Source: Bugula neritina
Taxonomy: Eukaryota; Bryozoa; Gymnolaemata; Cheilostomatida; Bugulidae
NCBI GenBank assembly: GCA_964035545.1
Contig: CAXIUT010000073.1
Location: 310,001-374,000 of the forward strand
Length of the DNA stretch: 64,000 bases
Direction: 5' to 3'
Shown here: positions 1 to 12,118 of the stretch, piece after piece
Layout of the letters: each line of letters begins with the position of its first letter
How positions within the stretch are numbered: position 1 is the stretch's first letter
Made by a program: the position numbers and the translations under genes
Notes under the pieces: model-generated
The model's database searches: none
Told to the model about the DNA's origin: nothing
The model's input: only the letters and a program-made list of their open reading frames with translations

Positions 1-387
1 ACACCAGTGCTTAAATACTGTGTTAACTGTATTGGCACGTTGCCATGAGATATTTGGTAATATTTAGCATCACAACATACTCTTCAGAAAGTTAAGAAAA
101 TCAGTCTATAGAAAGTTAATGAAATAAACCTACCAGAGAGAGTAAGCCAGATGTGACAAGTAGATCCAAAACAAGTTGATTGACAATTGAAGTTGAATTC
201 TCCATGTAGTGAATACTTTAGTCCTAATGTCAAATGCAAACGTCTGCAACCAAATTGTGTAGACTTCATGAGCTGGTTAGCTGACAGGACTCATTAAAGT
301 TCTTAACTCTTGTGTGTATAGTGATGCCCATCTTGAACTAGAGAGGGCTGACTGAAGACTGCTACTTTGTGAAAATTGACAATGCAT

Positions 388-399
388 ATTATTATTATT
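388..399. repeat. (ATT)4 microsatellite in each unit
   Basis: Four perfect ATT steps at u388-399, preceded by the variable u386 site (CATATT or CGTATT). The same short run recurs in the other copies without length change that I noticed. Confidence 0.85.
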
Positions 400-450
400 C
401 ATTGTTGAGATTCACGACTGCCATAAACAATGATAAAATATTCATTGTTG
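396..450. repeat. Direct and inverted repeat cluster (hairpin-capable)
   Basis: TATTCATTGTTG occurs at 396-407 and again at 439-450. Between them AACAATGA (426-433) is the exact reverse complement of TCATTGTT in both arms (399-406 and 442-449). The middle arm can pair with either flank, with loops of 19 or 8 nt. The stems are only 8 bp, so stability is modest. Confidence 0.7.
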
Positions 451-464
451 GTACTACTGAGTAG

Positions 465-489
465 AATAAAATATAATATAATATTATTC
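465..489. repeat. AT-only tract with 2-bp length variant
   Basis: AATAAAATATAATATAATAT followed by TATT, bases A and T only. H-type copies 2, 7, 11 and 14 have one extra AT here, which accounts for their 1,348-bp length. Likely a replication-slippage site and an easily unwound stretch. Confidence 0.85.
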
Positions 490-880
490 TCTGGACAGAT
501 AAACAATATCAAATGCATAATATAACATTACCATAAATCTACGGCGCTTCACATCTTCACCTTTTTCTGCAATGTTATTTCTTTGCAGTTAGAAGTACTA
601 GCTGAATATATGACTATGAAACATAACCCTTCAATTTCATTGCACCAGCACCGATTTCAATATAGGTGTGTTGGGAGTTATCTTTCCTAAATGTTTGTTC
701 TTGGTGTTTATACGAAGCAGACACAGGCTAATATTAGTTTTGTTATTTGCAAGAGTTTTTCTGTCTGATTGTCCATCAGCAAAAGTTTGCGCCTTGCAGT
801 TATTATGGAAATACCAGTGATGCTGGAAGACCTTTGCATTGTACACCCGCCTTTACTATTGAATTTAGATGTTTTATTTT

Positions 881-909
881 CCCATCCCCTCTCCTGCCCC
901 CCTGTCCCC
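881..909 (-). other. G-quadruplex motif, one per unit
   Basis: On the minus strand the runs G4, G6, G4 and G3 are separated by loops ACA, CAGGAGA and AT, which fits the canonical G3+ with loops of 1-7. The plus strand is the matching C-rich tract. It is the most GC-rich stretch of an AT-rich unit and is present in all complete copies, with equivalent positions shifted by unit start. Only copy 24 breaks a run. Confidence 0.8.
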
Positions 910-1234
910 TCTAACAACCAGCAATCCTGACTCATGTGAAATGTGTTATTAAGTTTTAGAGTTGGACCATGGGCCTACAGTATACGATTTGAAGCTTTAT
1001 AGTTTACAGGCAGTGGAGATGAGTCACTGCTGAAACCCATTTTATTAGTAGACTATATTGCTCTTTAATCATCAGTTTGCATATTAAAACAGAAAGCTCA
1101 TCTGCAGCGCCATTTCGCAGTGTTAAATTTTGCTAGAGTAAAAATTAATTTTAGATGCCTTTGCAAACATATGAGAAATAAATGAGTCATTTTATGAAAA
1201 GAGGTGTTTGCAGCAGTTGTCCACTTTTGATTTA

Positions 1235-1242
1235 GACGCGTC
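1235..1242. other. Invariant CpG palindrome GACGCGTC
   Basis: Perfect 8-bp palindrome with an ACGCGT core and two CpGs, read unchanged in all 47 complete copies although other CpGs in the unit vary. Could be a protein-binding site or chance; function unknown. Confidence 0.6.
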
Positions 1243-1346
1243 ATGGAAACTTTTGTAGTTTTAAATAATATCTCCAAACTCATCACTTGCATGTGTTTAT
1301 ATACTTGATAAAGTTTTTCATGCAAAACTTGATGCCTGCTTCAAAG

Positions 1347-2694
1347 ACACCAGTGCTTAAATACTGTGTTAACTGTATTGGCACGTTGCCATGAGATATT
1401 TGGTAATATTTAGCATCACAACATACTCTTCAGAAAGTTAAGAAAATCAGTCTATAGGAAGTTAATAAAATAAACCTACCAGAGAGAGTAAGCCAGATGT
1501 AACAAGTAGATCCAAAACAAGTTGATTAACAATTGAAGTTGAATTCTCCATGTAGTGAATACTTTAGTCCTAATGTCAACTGCAAACGTCTGCAACCAAA
1601 TTGTGTAGACTTCATGAGCTGGTTAGCTGACAGGACTCATTAAAGTTCTTAACTCTTGTGTGTATAGTGATGCCCATCTTGAACTAGAGAGGGCTGACTG
1701 AAGACTGCTACTTTGTGAAAATTGACAATGCGTATTATTATTATTCATTGTTGAGATTCACGACTGCCATAAACAATGATAAAATATTCATTGTTGGTAC
1801 TACTGAGTAGAATAAAATATATAATATAATATTATTCTCTGGACAGATAAACAATATCAAATGCATAATATAACATTACCATAAATCTACGGCGCTTCAC
1901 ATCTTCACCTTTTTCTGCAATGTTATTTCTTTGCAGTTAGAAGTACTAGCTGAATATATGACTATGAAACATAACCCTTCAATTTCATTGCACCAGCACC
2001 GATTTCAATGTAGGTGTGTTGGGAGTTATCTTTCCTAAAGTTTTGTTCTTGGTGTTTATACGAAGCAGACACAGGCTAATATTAGTTTTGTTATTTGCAA
2101 GAGTTTTTCTGTCTGATTGTCCATCAGCAAAAGTTTGCGCCTTGCAGTTATTATGGAAATACCAGTGATGCTGGAAGACCTTTGCATTGTACACCCGCCT
2201 TTACTATTGAATTTAGATGTTTTATTTTCCCATCCCCTCTCCTGCCCCCCTGTCCCCTCTAACAACCAGCAATCCTGACTCATGTGAAATGTGTTATTAA
2301 GTTTTAGAGTTGGACCATGGGCCTACAGTATACGATTTGAAGCTTTATAGTTTACAGGCAGTGGAGATGAGTCACTGCTGAAACCCATTTTATTAGTAGA
2401 CTATATTGCTCTTTAATCATCAGTTTGCATATTAAAACAGAAAGCTCATCTGCAGCGCCATTTCGCAGTGTTAAATTTTGCTAGAGTAAAAATTAATTTT
2501 AGATGCCTTTGCAAACATATGAGAAATAATTGAGTCATTTTATGAAAAGAGGTGTTTGCAGCAGTTGTCCACTTTTGATTTAGACGCGTCATGGAAACTT
2601 TTGTAGTTTTAAATAATATCTCCAAACTCATCACTTGCATGTGTTTATATACTTGATAAAGTTTTTCATGCAAAACTTGATGCCTTCTTCAAAG
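1347..2694. repeat. Copy 2, H-like unit (1,348 bp)
   Basis: Alpha/alpha with the 2-bp AT insertion near u472, C at u234, G at u386 and G at u662, the marks of H units 7, 11 and 14. It differs from them by the u1116 CpG, T at u1182 and a private TTCTTC near the right end. Confidence 0.97.
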
Positions 2695-4040
2695 ACACCA
2701 GTGCTTAAATACTGTGTTAACTGTATTGGCACGTTGCCATGAGATATTTGGTAATATTTAGCATCACAACATACTCTTCAGAAAGTTAAGAAAATCAGTC
2801 TATAGGAAGTCAATGAAATAAACCTACCAGAGAGAGTAAGCCAGATGTAACAAGTAGATCCAAAACAAGTTGATTAACAATTGAAGTTGAATTCTCCATG
2901 TAGTGAATACTTTAGTCCTAATGTCAAATGCAAACGTCTGCAACCAAATTGTGTAGACTTCATGAGCTGGTTAGCTGACAGGACTCATTAAAGTTCTTAA
3001 CTCTTGTGTGTATAGTGATGCCCATCTTGAACTAGAGAGGGCTGACTGAAGACTGCTACTTTGTGAAAATTGACAATGCATATTATTATTATTCATTGTT
3101 GAGATTCACGACTGCCATAAACAATGATAAAATATTCATTGTTGGTACTACTGAGTAGAATAAAATATAATATAATATTATTCTCTGGACAGATAAACAA
3201 TATCAAATGCATAATATAACATTACCATAAATCTACGGCGCTTCACATCTTCACCTTTTTCTGCAATGTTATTTCTTTGCAGTTAGAAGTACTAGCTGAA
3301 TATATGACTATGAAACATAACCCTTCAATTTCATTGCACCAGCACCGATTTCAATATAGGTGTGTTGGGAGTTATCTTTCCTAAATTTTTGTTCTTGGCA
3401 ATTATACGAAACAGACACAGGCCAATATTAGTTTTGTTATTTGCAAGAGTTTTTCTGTCTGATTGTCCATCAGCAAAAGTTTGCGCCTTCCCGTTATTAT
3501 GGAAATTCCAGTGCTGCTGGAAGACCTTTGCATTGTACACCCGCCTTTACTATTGAATTTAGATGTTTTATTTTCCCATCCCCTCTCCTGCCCCCCTGTC
3601 CCCTCTAACAACCAGCAATCCTGACTCATGCGAAATGTGTCATTAAGTTTTAGAGTTGGACCATGGGCCGACAGTATACGATTTGAAGCTTTATAGTTTA
3701 CAGGCAGTGGAGATGAGTCACTGCTGAAACCCATTTTATTAGTAGACTATATTGCTCTTCAATCATCAGTTTTCATATTCAAAGAGAAAGCTCATCTGCA
3801 GCGCCATTTCACAGTGTTATATTTTGCTAGAGTAATAACTAATTTTAGATGCCTTTGCAAACATATGAGAAATAAATGAGTCATTTTATGAAAAGAGGTG
3901 TTTGCAGCAGTTGTCCACTTTTGATTTAGACGCGTCATGGAAACTTTTGTAGTTTTAAATAATATCTCCAAACTCATCACTTGCATGTGTTTATATACTT
4001 GATAAAGTTTTTCATGCAAAACTTGATGCCTGCTTCAAAG
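2695..4040. repeat. Copy 3, beta/beta unit inside left domain
   Basis: M and R blocks are both beta. It shares a C in AGGCCAAT (near u730) only with copy 18, 20,196 bp downstream. A private C lies in AAGTCAATG near u118. T to C at u947. Confidence 0.97.
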
Positions 4041-5386
4041 ACACCAGTGCTTAAATACTGCGTTAACTGTATTGGCACGTTGCCATGAGATATTTGGTAA
4101 TATTTAGCATCACAACATACTCTTCAGAAAGTTAAGAAAATCAGTCTATAGAAAGTTAATTAAATAAACCTACCAGAGAGAGTAAGCCAGATGTAACAAG
4201 TAGATCCAAAACAAGTTGATTGACAATTGAAGTTGAATTCTCCATGTAGTGAATACTTTAGTCCTAATGTCAAATGCAAACGTCTGCAACCAAATTGTGT
4301 AGACTTCATGAGCTGGTTAGCTGACAGGACTCATTAAAGTTCTTAACTCTTGTGTGTATAGTGATGCCCATCTTGAACTAGAGAGGGCTGACTGAAGACT
4401 GCTACTTTGTGAAAATTGACAATGCATATTATTATTATTCATTGTTGAGATTCACGACTGCCATAAACAATGATAAAATATTCATTGTTGGTACTACTGA
4501 GTAGAATAAAATATAATATAATATTATTCTCTGGACAGATAAACAATATCAAATGCATATTATAACATTACCATAAATCTATGGCGCTTCACATCTTCAC
4601 CTTTTTCTGCAATGTTATTTCTTTGCAGTTAGAAGTACTAGCTGAATATATGACTATGAAACATAACCCTTCAATTTCATTGCACCAGCACCGATTTCAA
4701 TATAGGTGTGTTGGGAGTTATCTTTCCTAAATTTTTGTTCTTGGCAATTATACGAAACAGACACAGGCTAATATTAGTTTTGTTATTTGCAAGAGTTTTT
4801 CTGTCTGATTGTCCATCAGCAAAAGTTTGCGCCTTCCCGTTATTATGGAAATTCCAGTGCTGCTGGAAGACCTTTGCATTGTACACCCGCCTTTACTATT
4901 GAATTTAGATGTTTTATTTTCCCATCCCCTCTCCTGCCCCCCTGTCCCCTCTAACAACCAGCAATCCTGACTCATGCGAAATGTGTTATTAAGTTTTAGA
5001 GTTGGACCATGGGCCGACAGTATACGATTTGAAGCTTTATAGTTTACAGGCACTGGAGATGAGTCACTGCTGAAACCCATTTTATTAGTAGACTATATTG
5101 CTCTTCAATCATCAGTTTTCATATTCAAAGAGAAAACTCATCTGCAGCGCCATTTCACAGTGTTATATTTTGCTAGAGTAATAACTAATTTTAGATGCCT
5201 TTGCAAACATATGAGAAATAATTGAGTCATTTTATGAAAAGAGGTGTTTGCAGCAGTTGTCCACTTTTGATTTAGACGCGTCATGGAAACTTTTGTAGTT
5301 TTAAATAATATCTCCAAACTCATCACTTGCATGTGTTTATATACTTGATAAAGTTTTTCATGCAAAACTTGATGCCTGCTTCAAAG
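4041..5386. repeat. Copy 4, beta/beta unit, twin of copy 19
   Basis: Carries the u21 CpG (CTGCGTT), TTAATTAAA at u117-125, CTATGGCGC at u539-547, GGCACTGG near u1010 and AAAACTCAT near u1094. The last two are shared only with copy 19. T at u1182 closes the AATAAA motif there. Confidence 0.97.
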
Positions 5387-6732
5387 ACACCAGTGCTTAA
5401 ATACTGTGTTAACTGTATTGGCACGTTGCCATGAGATATTTGGTAATATTTAGCATCACAACATACTCTTCAGAAAGTTAAGAAAATCAGTCTATAGAAA
5501 GTTAATGAAATAAACCTACCAGAGAGAGTAAGCCAGATGTAACAAGTAGATCCAAAACAAGTTGATTAACAATTGAAGTTGAATTCTCCATGTAGTGAAT
5601 ACTTTAGTCCTAATGTCAAATGCAAACGTCTGCAACCAAATTGTGTAGACTTCATGAGCTGGTTAGCTGACAGGACTCATTAAAGTTCTTAACTCTTGTG
5701 TGTATAGTGATGCCCATCTTGAACTAGAGAGGGCTGACTGAAGACTGCTACTTTGTGAAAATTGACAATGCATATTATTATTATTCATTGTTGAGATTCA
5801 CGACTGCCATAAACAATGATAAAATATTCATTGTTGGTACTACTGAGTAGAATAAAATATAATATAATATTATTCTCTGGACAGATAAACAATATCAAAT
5901 GCATATTATAACATTACCATAAATCTACGGCGCTTCACATCTTCACCTTTTTCTGCAATGTTATTTCTTTGCAGTTAGAAGTACTAGCTGAATATATGAC
6001 TATGAAACATAACCCTTCAATTTCATTGCACCAGCACCGATTTCAATATAGGTGTGTTGGGAGTTATCTTTCCTAAAGTTTTGTTCTTGGCGTTTATACG
6101 AAGCAGACACAGGCTAATATTAGTTTTGTTATTTGCAAGAGTTTTTCTGTCTGATTGTCCATCAGCAAAAGTTTGCGCCTTGCAGTTATTATGGAAATAC
6201 CAGTGATGCTGGAAGACCTTTGCATTGTACACCCGCCTTTACTATTGAATTTAGATGTTTTATTTTCCCATCCCCTCTCCTGCCCCCCTGTCCCCTCTAA
6301 CAACCAGCAATCCTGACTCATGCGAAATGTGTCATTAAGTTTTAGAGTTGGACCATGGGCCGACAGTATACGATTTGAAGCTTTATAGTTTACAGGCAGT
6401 GGAGATGAGTCACTGCTGAAACCCATTTTATTAGTAGACTATATTGCTCTTCAATCATCAGTTTGCATATTAAAACAGAAAGCTCATCTGCAGCGCCATT
6501 TCACAGTGTTAAATTTTGCTAGAGTAAAAATTAATTTTAGATGCCTTTGCAAACATATGAGAAATAAATGAGTCATTTTATGAAAAGAGGTGTTTGCAGC
6601 AGTTGTCCACTTTTGATTTAGACGCGTCATGGAAACTTATGTAGTTTTAAATAATATCTCCAAACTCATCACTTGCATGTGTTTATATACTTGATAAAGT
6701 TTTTCATGCAAAACTTGATGCCTGCTTCAAAG
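5387..6732. repeat. Copy 5, F unit
   Basis: Alpha/alpha. Marked by A at u182, T at u520, the u936 CpG, C at u947, G at u976 and A at u1253 (ACTTATGTAG). Copies 8 and 12 look identical to it by eye. Its left third also matches copy 20, so it may contain the right edge of the 3-4/18-19 duplication. Confidence 0.97.
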
Positions 6733-8078
6733 ACACCAGTGCTTAAATACTGTGTTAACTGTATTGGCACGTTGCCATGAGATATTTGGTAATATTTAGC
6801 ATCACAACATACTCTTCAGAAAGTTAAGAAAATCAGTCTATAGAAAGTTAATGAAATAAACCTACCAGAGAGAGTAAGCCAGATGTAACAAGTAGATCCA
6901 AAACAAGTTGATTGACAATTGAAGTTGAATTCTCCATGTAGTGAATACTTTAGTCCTAATGTCAAATGCAAACGTCTGCAACCAAATTGTGTAGACTTCA
7001 TGAGCTGGTTAGCTGACAGGACTCATTAAAGTTCTTAACTCTTGTGTGTATAGTGATGCCCATCTTGAACTAGAGAGGGCTGACTGAAGACTGCTACTTT
7101 GTGAAAATTGACAATGCATATTATTATTATTCATTGTTGAGATTCACGACTGCCATAAACAATGATAAAATATTCATTGTTGGTACTACTGAGTAGAATA
7201 AAATATAATATAATATTATTCTCTGGACAGATAAACAATATCAAATGCATAATATAACATTACCATAAATCTACGGCGCTTCACATCTTCACCTTTTTCT
7301 GCAATGTTATTTCTTTGCAGTTAGAAGTACTAGCTGAATATATGACTATGAAACATAACCCTTCAATTTCATTGCACCAGCACCGATTTCAATATAGGTG
7401 TGTTGGGAGTTATCTTTCCTAAAGTTTTGTTCTTGGTGTTTATACGAAGCAGACACAGGCTAATATTAGTTTTGTTATTTGCAAGAGTTTTTCTGTCTGA
7501 TTGTCCATCAGCAAAAGTTTGCGCCTTGCAGTTATTATGGAAATACCAGTGATGCTGGAAGACCTTTGCATTGTACACCCGCCTTTACTATTGAATTTAG
7601 ATGTTTTATTTTCCCATCCCCTCTCCTGCCCCCCTGTCCCCTCTAACAACCAGCAATCCTGACTCATGTGAAATGTGTTATTAAGTTTTAGAGTTGGACC
7701 ATGGGCCTACAGTATACGATTTGAAGCTTTATAGTTTACAGGCAGTGGAGATGAGTCACTGCTGAAACCCATTTTATTAGTAGACTATATTGCTCTTTAA
7801 TCATCAGTTTGCATATTAAAACAGAAAGCTCATCTGCAGCGCCATTTCGCAGTGTTAAATTTTGCTAGAGTAAAAATTAATTTTAGATGCCTTTGCAAAC
7901 ATATGAGAAATAAATGAGTCATTTTATGAAAAGAGGTGTTTGCAGCAGTTGTCCACTTTTGATTTAGACGCGTCATGGAAACTTTTGTAGTTTTAAATAA
8001 TATCTCCAAACTCATCACTTGCATGTGTTTATATACTTGATAAAGTTTTTCATGCAAAACTTGATGCCTGCTTCAAAG
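6733..8078. repeat. Copy 6, G unit
   Basis: Alpha/alpha with G at u182, A at u155, T at u976, T at u1066 and the u1116 CpG. Matches copy 10 by eye, 5,386 bp downstream. Confidence 0.97.
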
Positions 8079-9426
8079 ACACCAGTGCTTAAATACTGTG
8101 TTAACTGTATTGGCACGTTGCCATGAGATATTTGGTAATATTTAGCATCACAACATACTCTTCAGAAAGTTAAGAAAATCAGTCTATAGGAAGTTAATAA
8201 AATAAACCTACCAGAGAGAGTAAGCCAGATGTAACAAGTAGATCCAAAACAAGTTGATTAACAATTGAAGTTGAATTCTCCATGTAGTGAATACTTTAGT
8301 CCTAATGTCAACTGCAAACGTCTGCAACCAAATTGTGTAGACTTCATGAGCTGGTTAGCTGACAGGACTCATTAAAGTTCTTAACTCTTGTGTGTATAGT
8401 GATGCCCATCTTGAACTAGAGAGGGCTGACTGAAGACTGCTACTTTGTGAAAATTGACAATGCGTATTATTATTATTCATTGTTGAGATTCACGACTGCC
8501 ATAAACAATGATAAAATATTCATTGTTGGTACTACTGAGTAGAATAAAATATATAATATAATATTATTCTCTGGACAGATAAACAATATCAAATGCATAA
8601 TATAACATTACCATAAATCTACGGCGCTTCACATCTTCACCTTTTTCTGCAATGTTATTTCTTTGCAGTTAGAAGTACTAGCTGAATATATGACTATGAA
8701 ACATAACCCTTCAATTTCATTGCACCAGCACCGATTTCAATGTAGGTGTGTTGGGAGTTATCTTTCCTAAAGTTTTGTTCTTGGTGTTTATACGAAGCAG
8801 ACACAGGCTAATATTAGTTTTGTTATTTGCAAGAGTTTTTCTGTCTGATTGTCCATCAGCAAAAGTTTGCGCCTTGCAGTTATTATGGAAATTCCAGTGA
8901 TGCTGGAAGACCTTTGCATTGTACACCCGCCTTTACTATTGAATTTAGATGTTTTATTTTCCCATCCCCTCTCCTGCCCCCCTGTCCCCTCTAACAACCA
9001 GCAATCCTGACTCATGCGAAATGTGTTATTAAGTTTTAGAGTTGGACCATGGGCCTACAGTATACGATTTGAAGCTTTATAGTTTACAGGCAGTGGAGAT
9101 GAGTCACTGCTGAAACCCATTTTATTAGTAGACTATATTGCTCTTCAATCATCAGTTTGCATATTAAAACAGAAAGCTCATCTGCAGCGCCATTTCACAG
9201 TGTTAAATTTTGCTAGAGTAAAAATTAATTTTAGATGCCTTTGCAAACATATGAGAAATAAATGAGTCATTTTATGAAAAGAGGTGTTTGCAGCAGTTGT
9301 CCACTTTTGATTTAGACGCGTCATGGAAACTTTTGTAGTTTTAAATAATATCTCCAAACTCATCACTTGCATGTGTTTATATACTTGATAAAGTTTTTCA
9401 TGCAAAACCTGATGCCTGCTTCAAAG
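8079..9426. repeat. Copy 7, H unit (1,348 bp)
   Basis: Has the 2-bp AT insertion, C at u234, G at u386 and u662, T at u813 inside an otherwise alpha M block, and C at u1329 (AAAACCTG). Copies 11 and 14 look identical. Confidence 0.97.
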
Positions 9427-10772
9427 ACACCAGTGCTTAAATACTGTGTTAACTGTATTGGCACGTTGCCATGAGATATTTGGTAATATTTAGCATCACA
9501 ACATACTCTTCAGAAAGTTAAGAAAATCAGTCTATAGAAAGTTAATGAAATAAACCTACCAGAGAGAGTAAGCCAGATGTAACAAGTAGATCCAAAACAA
9601 GTTGATTAACAATTGAAGTTGAATTCTCCATGTAGTGAATACTTTAGTCCTAATGTCAAATGCAAACGTCTGCAACCAAATTGTGTAGACTTCATGAGCT
9701 GGTTAGCTGACAGGACTCATTAAAGTTCTTAACTCTTGTGTGTATAGTGATGCCCATCTTGAACTAGAGAGGGCTGACTGAAGACTGCTACTTTGTGAAA
9801 ATTGACAATGCATATTATTATTATTCATTGTTGAGATTCACGACTGCCATAAACAATGATAAAATATTCATTGTTGGTACTACTGAGTAGAATAAAATAT
9901 AATATAATATTATTCTCTGGACAGATAAACAATATCAAATGCATATTATAACATTACCATAAATCTACGGCGCTTCACATCTTCACCTTTTTCTGCAATG
10001 TTATTTCTTTGCAGTTAGAAGTACTAGCTGAATATATGACTATGAAACATAACCCTTCAATTTCATTGCACCAGCACCGATTTCAATATAGGTGTGTTGG
10101 GAGTTATCTTTCCTAAAGTTTTGTTCTTGGCGTTTATACGAAGCAGACACAGGCTAATATTAGTTTTGTTATTTGCAAGAGTTTTTCTGTCTGATTGTCC
10201 ATCAGCAAAAGTTTGCGCCTTGCAGTTATTATGGAAATACCAGTGATGCTGGAAGACCTTTGCATTGTACACCCGCCTTTACTATTGAATTTAGATGTTT
10301 TATTTTCCCATCCCCTCTCCTGCCCCCCTGTCCCCTCTAACAACCAGCAATCCTGACTCATGCGAAATGTGTCATTAAGTTTTAGAGTTGGACCATGGGC
10401 CGACAGTATACGATTTGAAGCTTTATAGTTTACAGGCAGTGGAGATGAGTCACTGCTGAAACCCATTTTATTAGTAGACTATATTGCTCTTCAATCATCA
10501 GTTTGCATATTAAAACAGAAAGCTCATCTGCAGCGCCATTTCACAGTGTTAAATTTTGCTAGAGTAAAAATTAATTTTAGATGCCTTTGCAAACATATGA
10601 GAAATAAATGAGTCATTTTATGAAAAGAGGTGTTTGCAGCAGTTGTCCACTTTTGATTTAGACGCGTCATGGAAACTTATGTAGTTTTAAATAATATCTC
10701 CAAACTCATCACTTGCATGTGTTTATATACTTGATAAAGTTTTTCATGCAAAACTTGATGCCTGCTTCAAAG
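9427..10772. repeat. Copy 8, F unit
   Basis: Same marks as copy 5, including A at u1253. It opens the four-unit block F-J-G-H. Confidence 0.97.
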
Positions 10773-12118
10773 ACACCAGTGCTTAAATACTGTGTTAACT
10801 GTATTGGCACGTTGCCATGAGATATTTGGTAATATTTAGCATCACAACATACTCTTCAGAAAGTTAAGAAAATCAGTCTATAGAAAGTTAATGAAATAAA
10901 CCTACCAGAGAGAGTAAGCCAGATGTGACAAGTAGATCCAAAACAAGTTGATTGACAATTGAAGTTGAATTCTCCATGTAGTGAATACTTTAGTCCTAAT
11001 GTCAAATGCAAACGTCTGCAACCAAATTGTGTAGACTTCATGAGCTGGTTAGCTGACAGGACTCATTAAAGTTCTTAACTCTTGTGTGTATAGTGATGCC
11101 CATCTTTAACTAGAGAGGGCTGACTGAAGACTGCTACTTTGTGAAAATTGACAATGCATATTATTATTATTCATTGTTGAGATTCACGACTGCCATAAAC
11201 AATGATAAAATATTCATTGTTGGTACTACTGAGTAGAATAAAATATAATATAATATTATTCTCTGGACAGATAAACAATATCAAATGCATAATATAACAT
11301 TACCATAAATCTACGGCGCTTCACATCTTCACCTTTTTCTGCAATGTTATTTCTTTGCAGTTAGAAGTACTAGCTGAATATATGACTATGAAACATAACC
11401 CTTCAATTTCATTGCACCAGCACCGATTTCAATATAGGTGTGTTGGGAGTTATCTTTCCTAAAGTTTTGTTCTTGGTGTTTATACGAAGCAGACACAGGC
11501 TAATATTAGTTTTGTTATTTGCAAGAGTTTTTCTGTCTGATTGTCCATCAGCAAAAGTTTGCGCCTTGCAGTTATTATGGAAATACCAGTGATGCTGGAA
11601 GACCTTTGCATTGTACACCCGCCTTTACTATTGAATTTAGATGTTTTATTTTCCCATCCCCTCTCCTGCCCCCCTGTCCCCTCTAACAACCAGCAATCCT
11701 GACTCATGCGAAATGTGTCATTAAGTTTTAGAGTTGGACCATGGGCCGACAGTATACGATTTGAAGCTTTATAGTTTACAGGCAGTGGAGATGAGTCACT
11801 GCTGAAACCCATTTTATTAGTAGACTATATTGCTCTTCAATCATCAGTTTGCATATTAAAACAGAAAGCTCATCTGCAGCGCCATTTCACAGTGTTAAAT
11901 TTTGCTAGAGTAAAAATTAATTTTAGATGCCTTTGCAAACATATGAGAAATAAATGAGTCATTTTATGAAAAGAGGTGTTTGCAGCAGTTGTCCACTTTT
12001 GATTTAGACGCGTCATGGAAACTTATGTAGTTTTAAATAATATCTCCAAACTCATCACTTGCATGTGTTTATATACTTGATAAAGTTTTTCATGCAAAAC
12101 TTGATGCCTGCTTCAAAG
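10773..12118. repeat. Copy 9, J unit
   Basis: The left half has G at u155 and u182 and T at u335 (CATCTTTAAC). The right half has the F marks: u936 CpG, C at u947, G at u976, A at u1253. It reads as a G-like left half joined to an F right half, so it may itself be an older recombinant. Confidence 0.97.

Larger units (their letters stand above)
142..588 (+). other. Splice-site-like pair
   Basis: A GTAAGC donor-like site follows AGAGAGA at u142. At u588 an AG ends a pyrimidine-rich tract with TTTCTTTGCAG, a good match to a vertebrate-type acceptor. Both looked unchanged in every complete copy. The enclosed segment would be 447 bp and the exon between successive introns 899 bp in a 1,346-bp unit. 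There is no evidence of transcription, so this is only a sequence resemblance. Confidence 0.25.
1..1346. repeat. Copy 1, G-like unit (1,346 bp)
   Basis: Reference copy for unit coordinates. Alpha in the M and R blocks. Carries G at u155 and u182, T at u1066 and the u1116 CpG. A private change gives AATGTTTG at u690-697. With copy 2 it reads as a G-H pair, so an F unit would be expected just upstream of the window. Confidence 0.97.

Noticed and set aside
84-269. 61-codon minus-strand open frame
   Set aside because: Exists only when u182 is G; the common A at this site destroys it.
1298-1303. TATATA promoter element about 45 bp before the next unit start
   Set aside because: Chance AT-rich words are frequent and no initiator or other core promoter element accompanies it.
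1098-1325. 75-codon minus-strand open frame across the R block
   Set aside because: Lost in F and J copies (5, 8, 9, 12), which carry A at u1253, and shortened in copy 28. No family resemblance; best explained as a chance frame.
1-1346. Tandem gene cluster (5S rRNA, snRNA, tRNA, histone)
   Set aside because: I looked for the conserved cores of these genes on both strands and saw none.
1-1346. CENP-B box
   Set aside because: No TTCG(N)nCGGG-like match; the only TTCG is TTTCGCAG in some alpha copies, without the rest of the motif.
3362-3556. 64-codon plus-strand open frame in beta M-block copies
   Set aside because: Present only when the M block is beta, hydrophobic by composition of the T-rich strand, and antisense to the other frames. 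No start context or domain supports it.
3402-3734. 110-codon minus-strand open frame, recurring about once per unit
   Set aside because: One G to T change at u976 (GGCCGAC to GGCCTAC) creates a stop and shortens it to 75 codons in many copies. It has no recognisable domain, and a second frame overlaps it. Substitutions follow unit types, not codon constraint.
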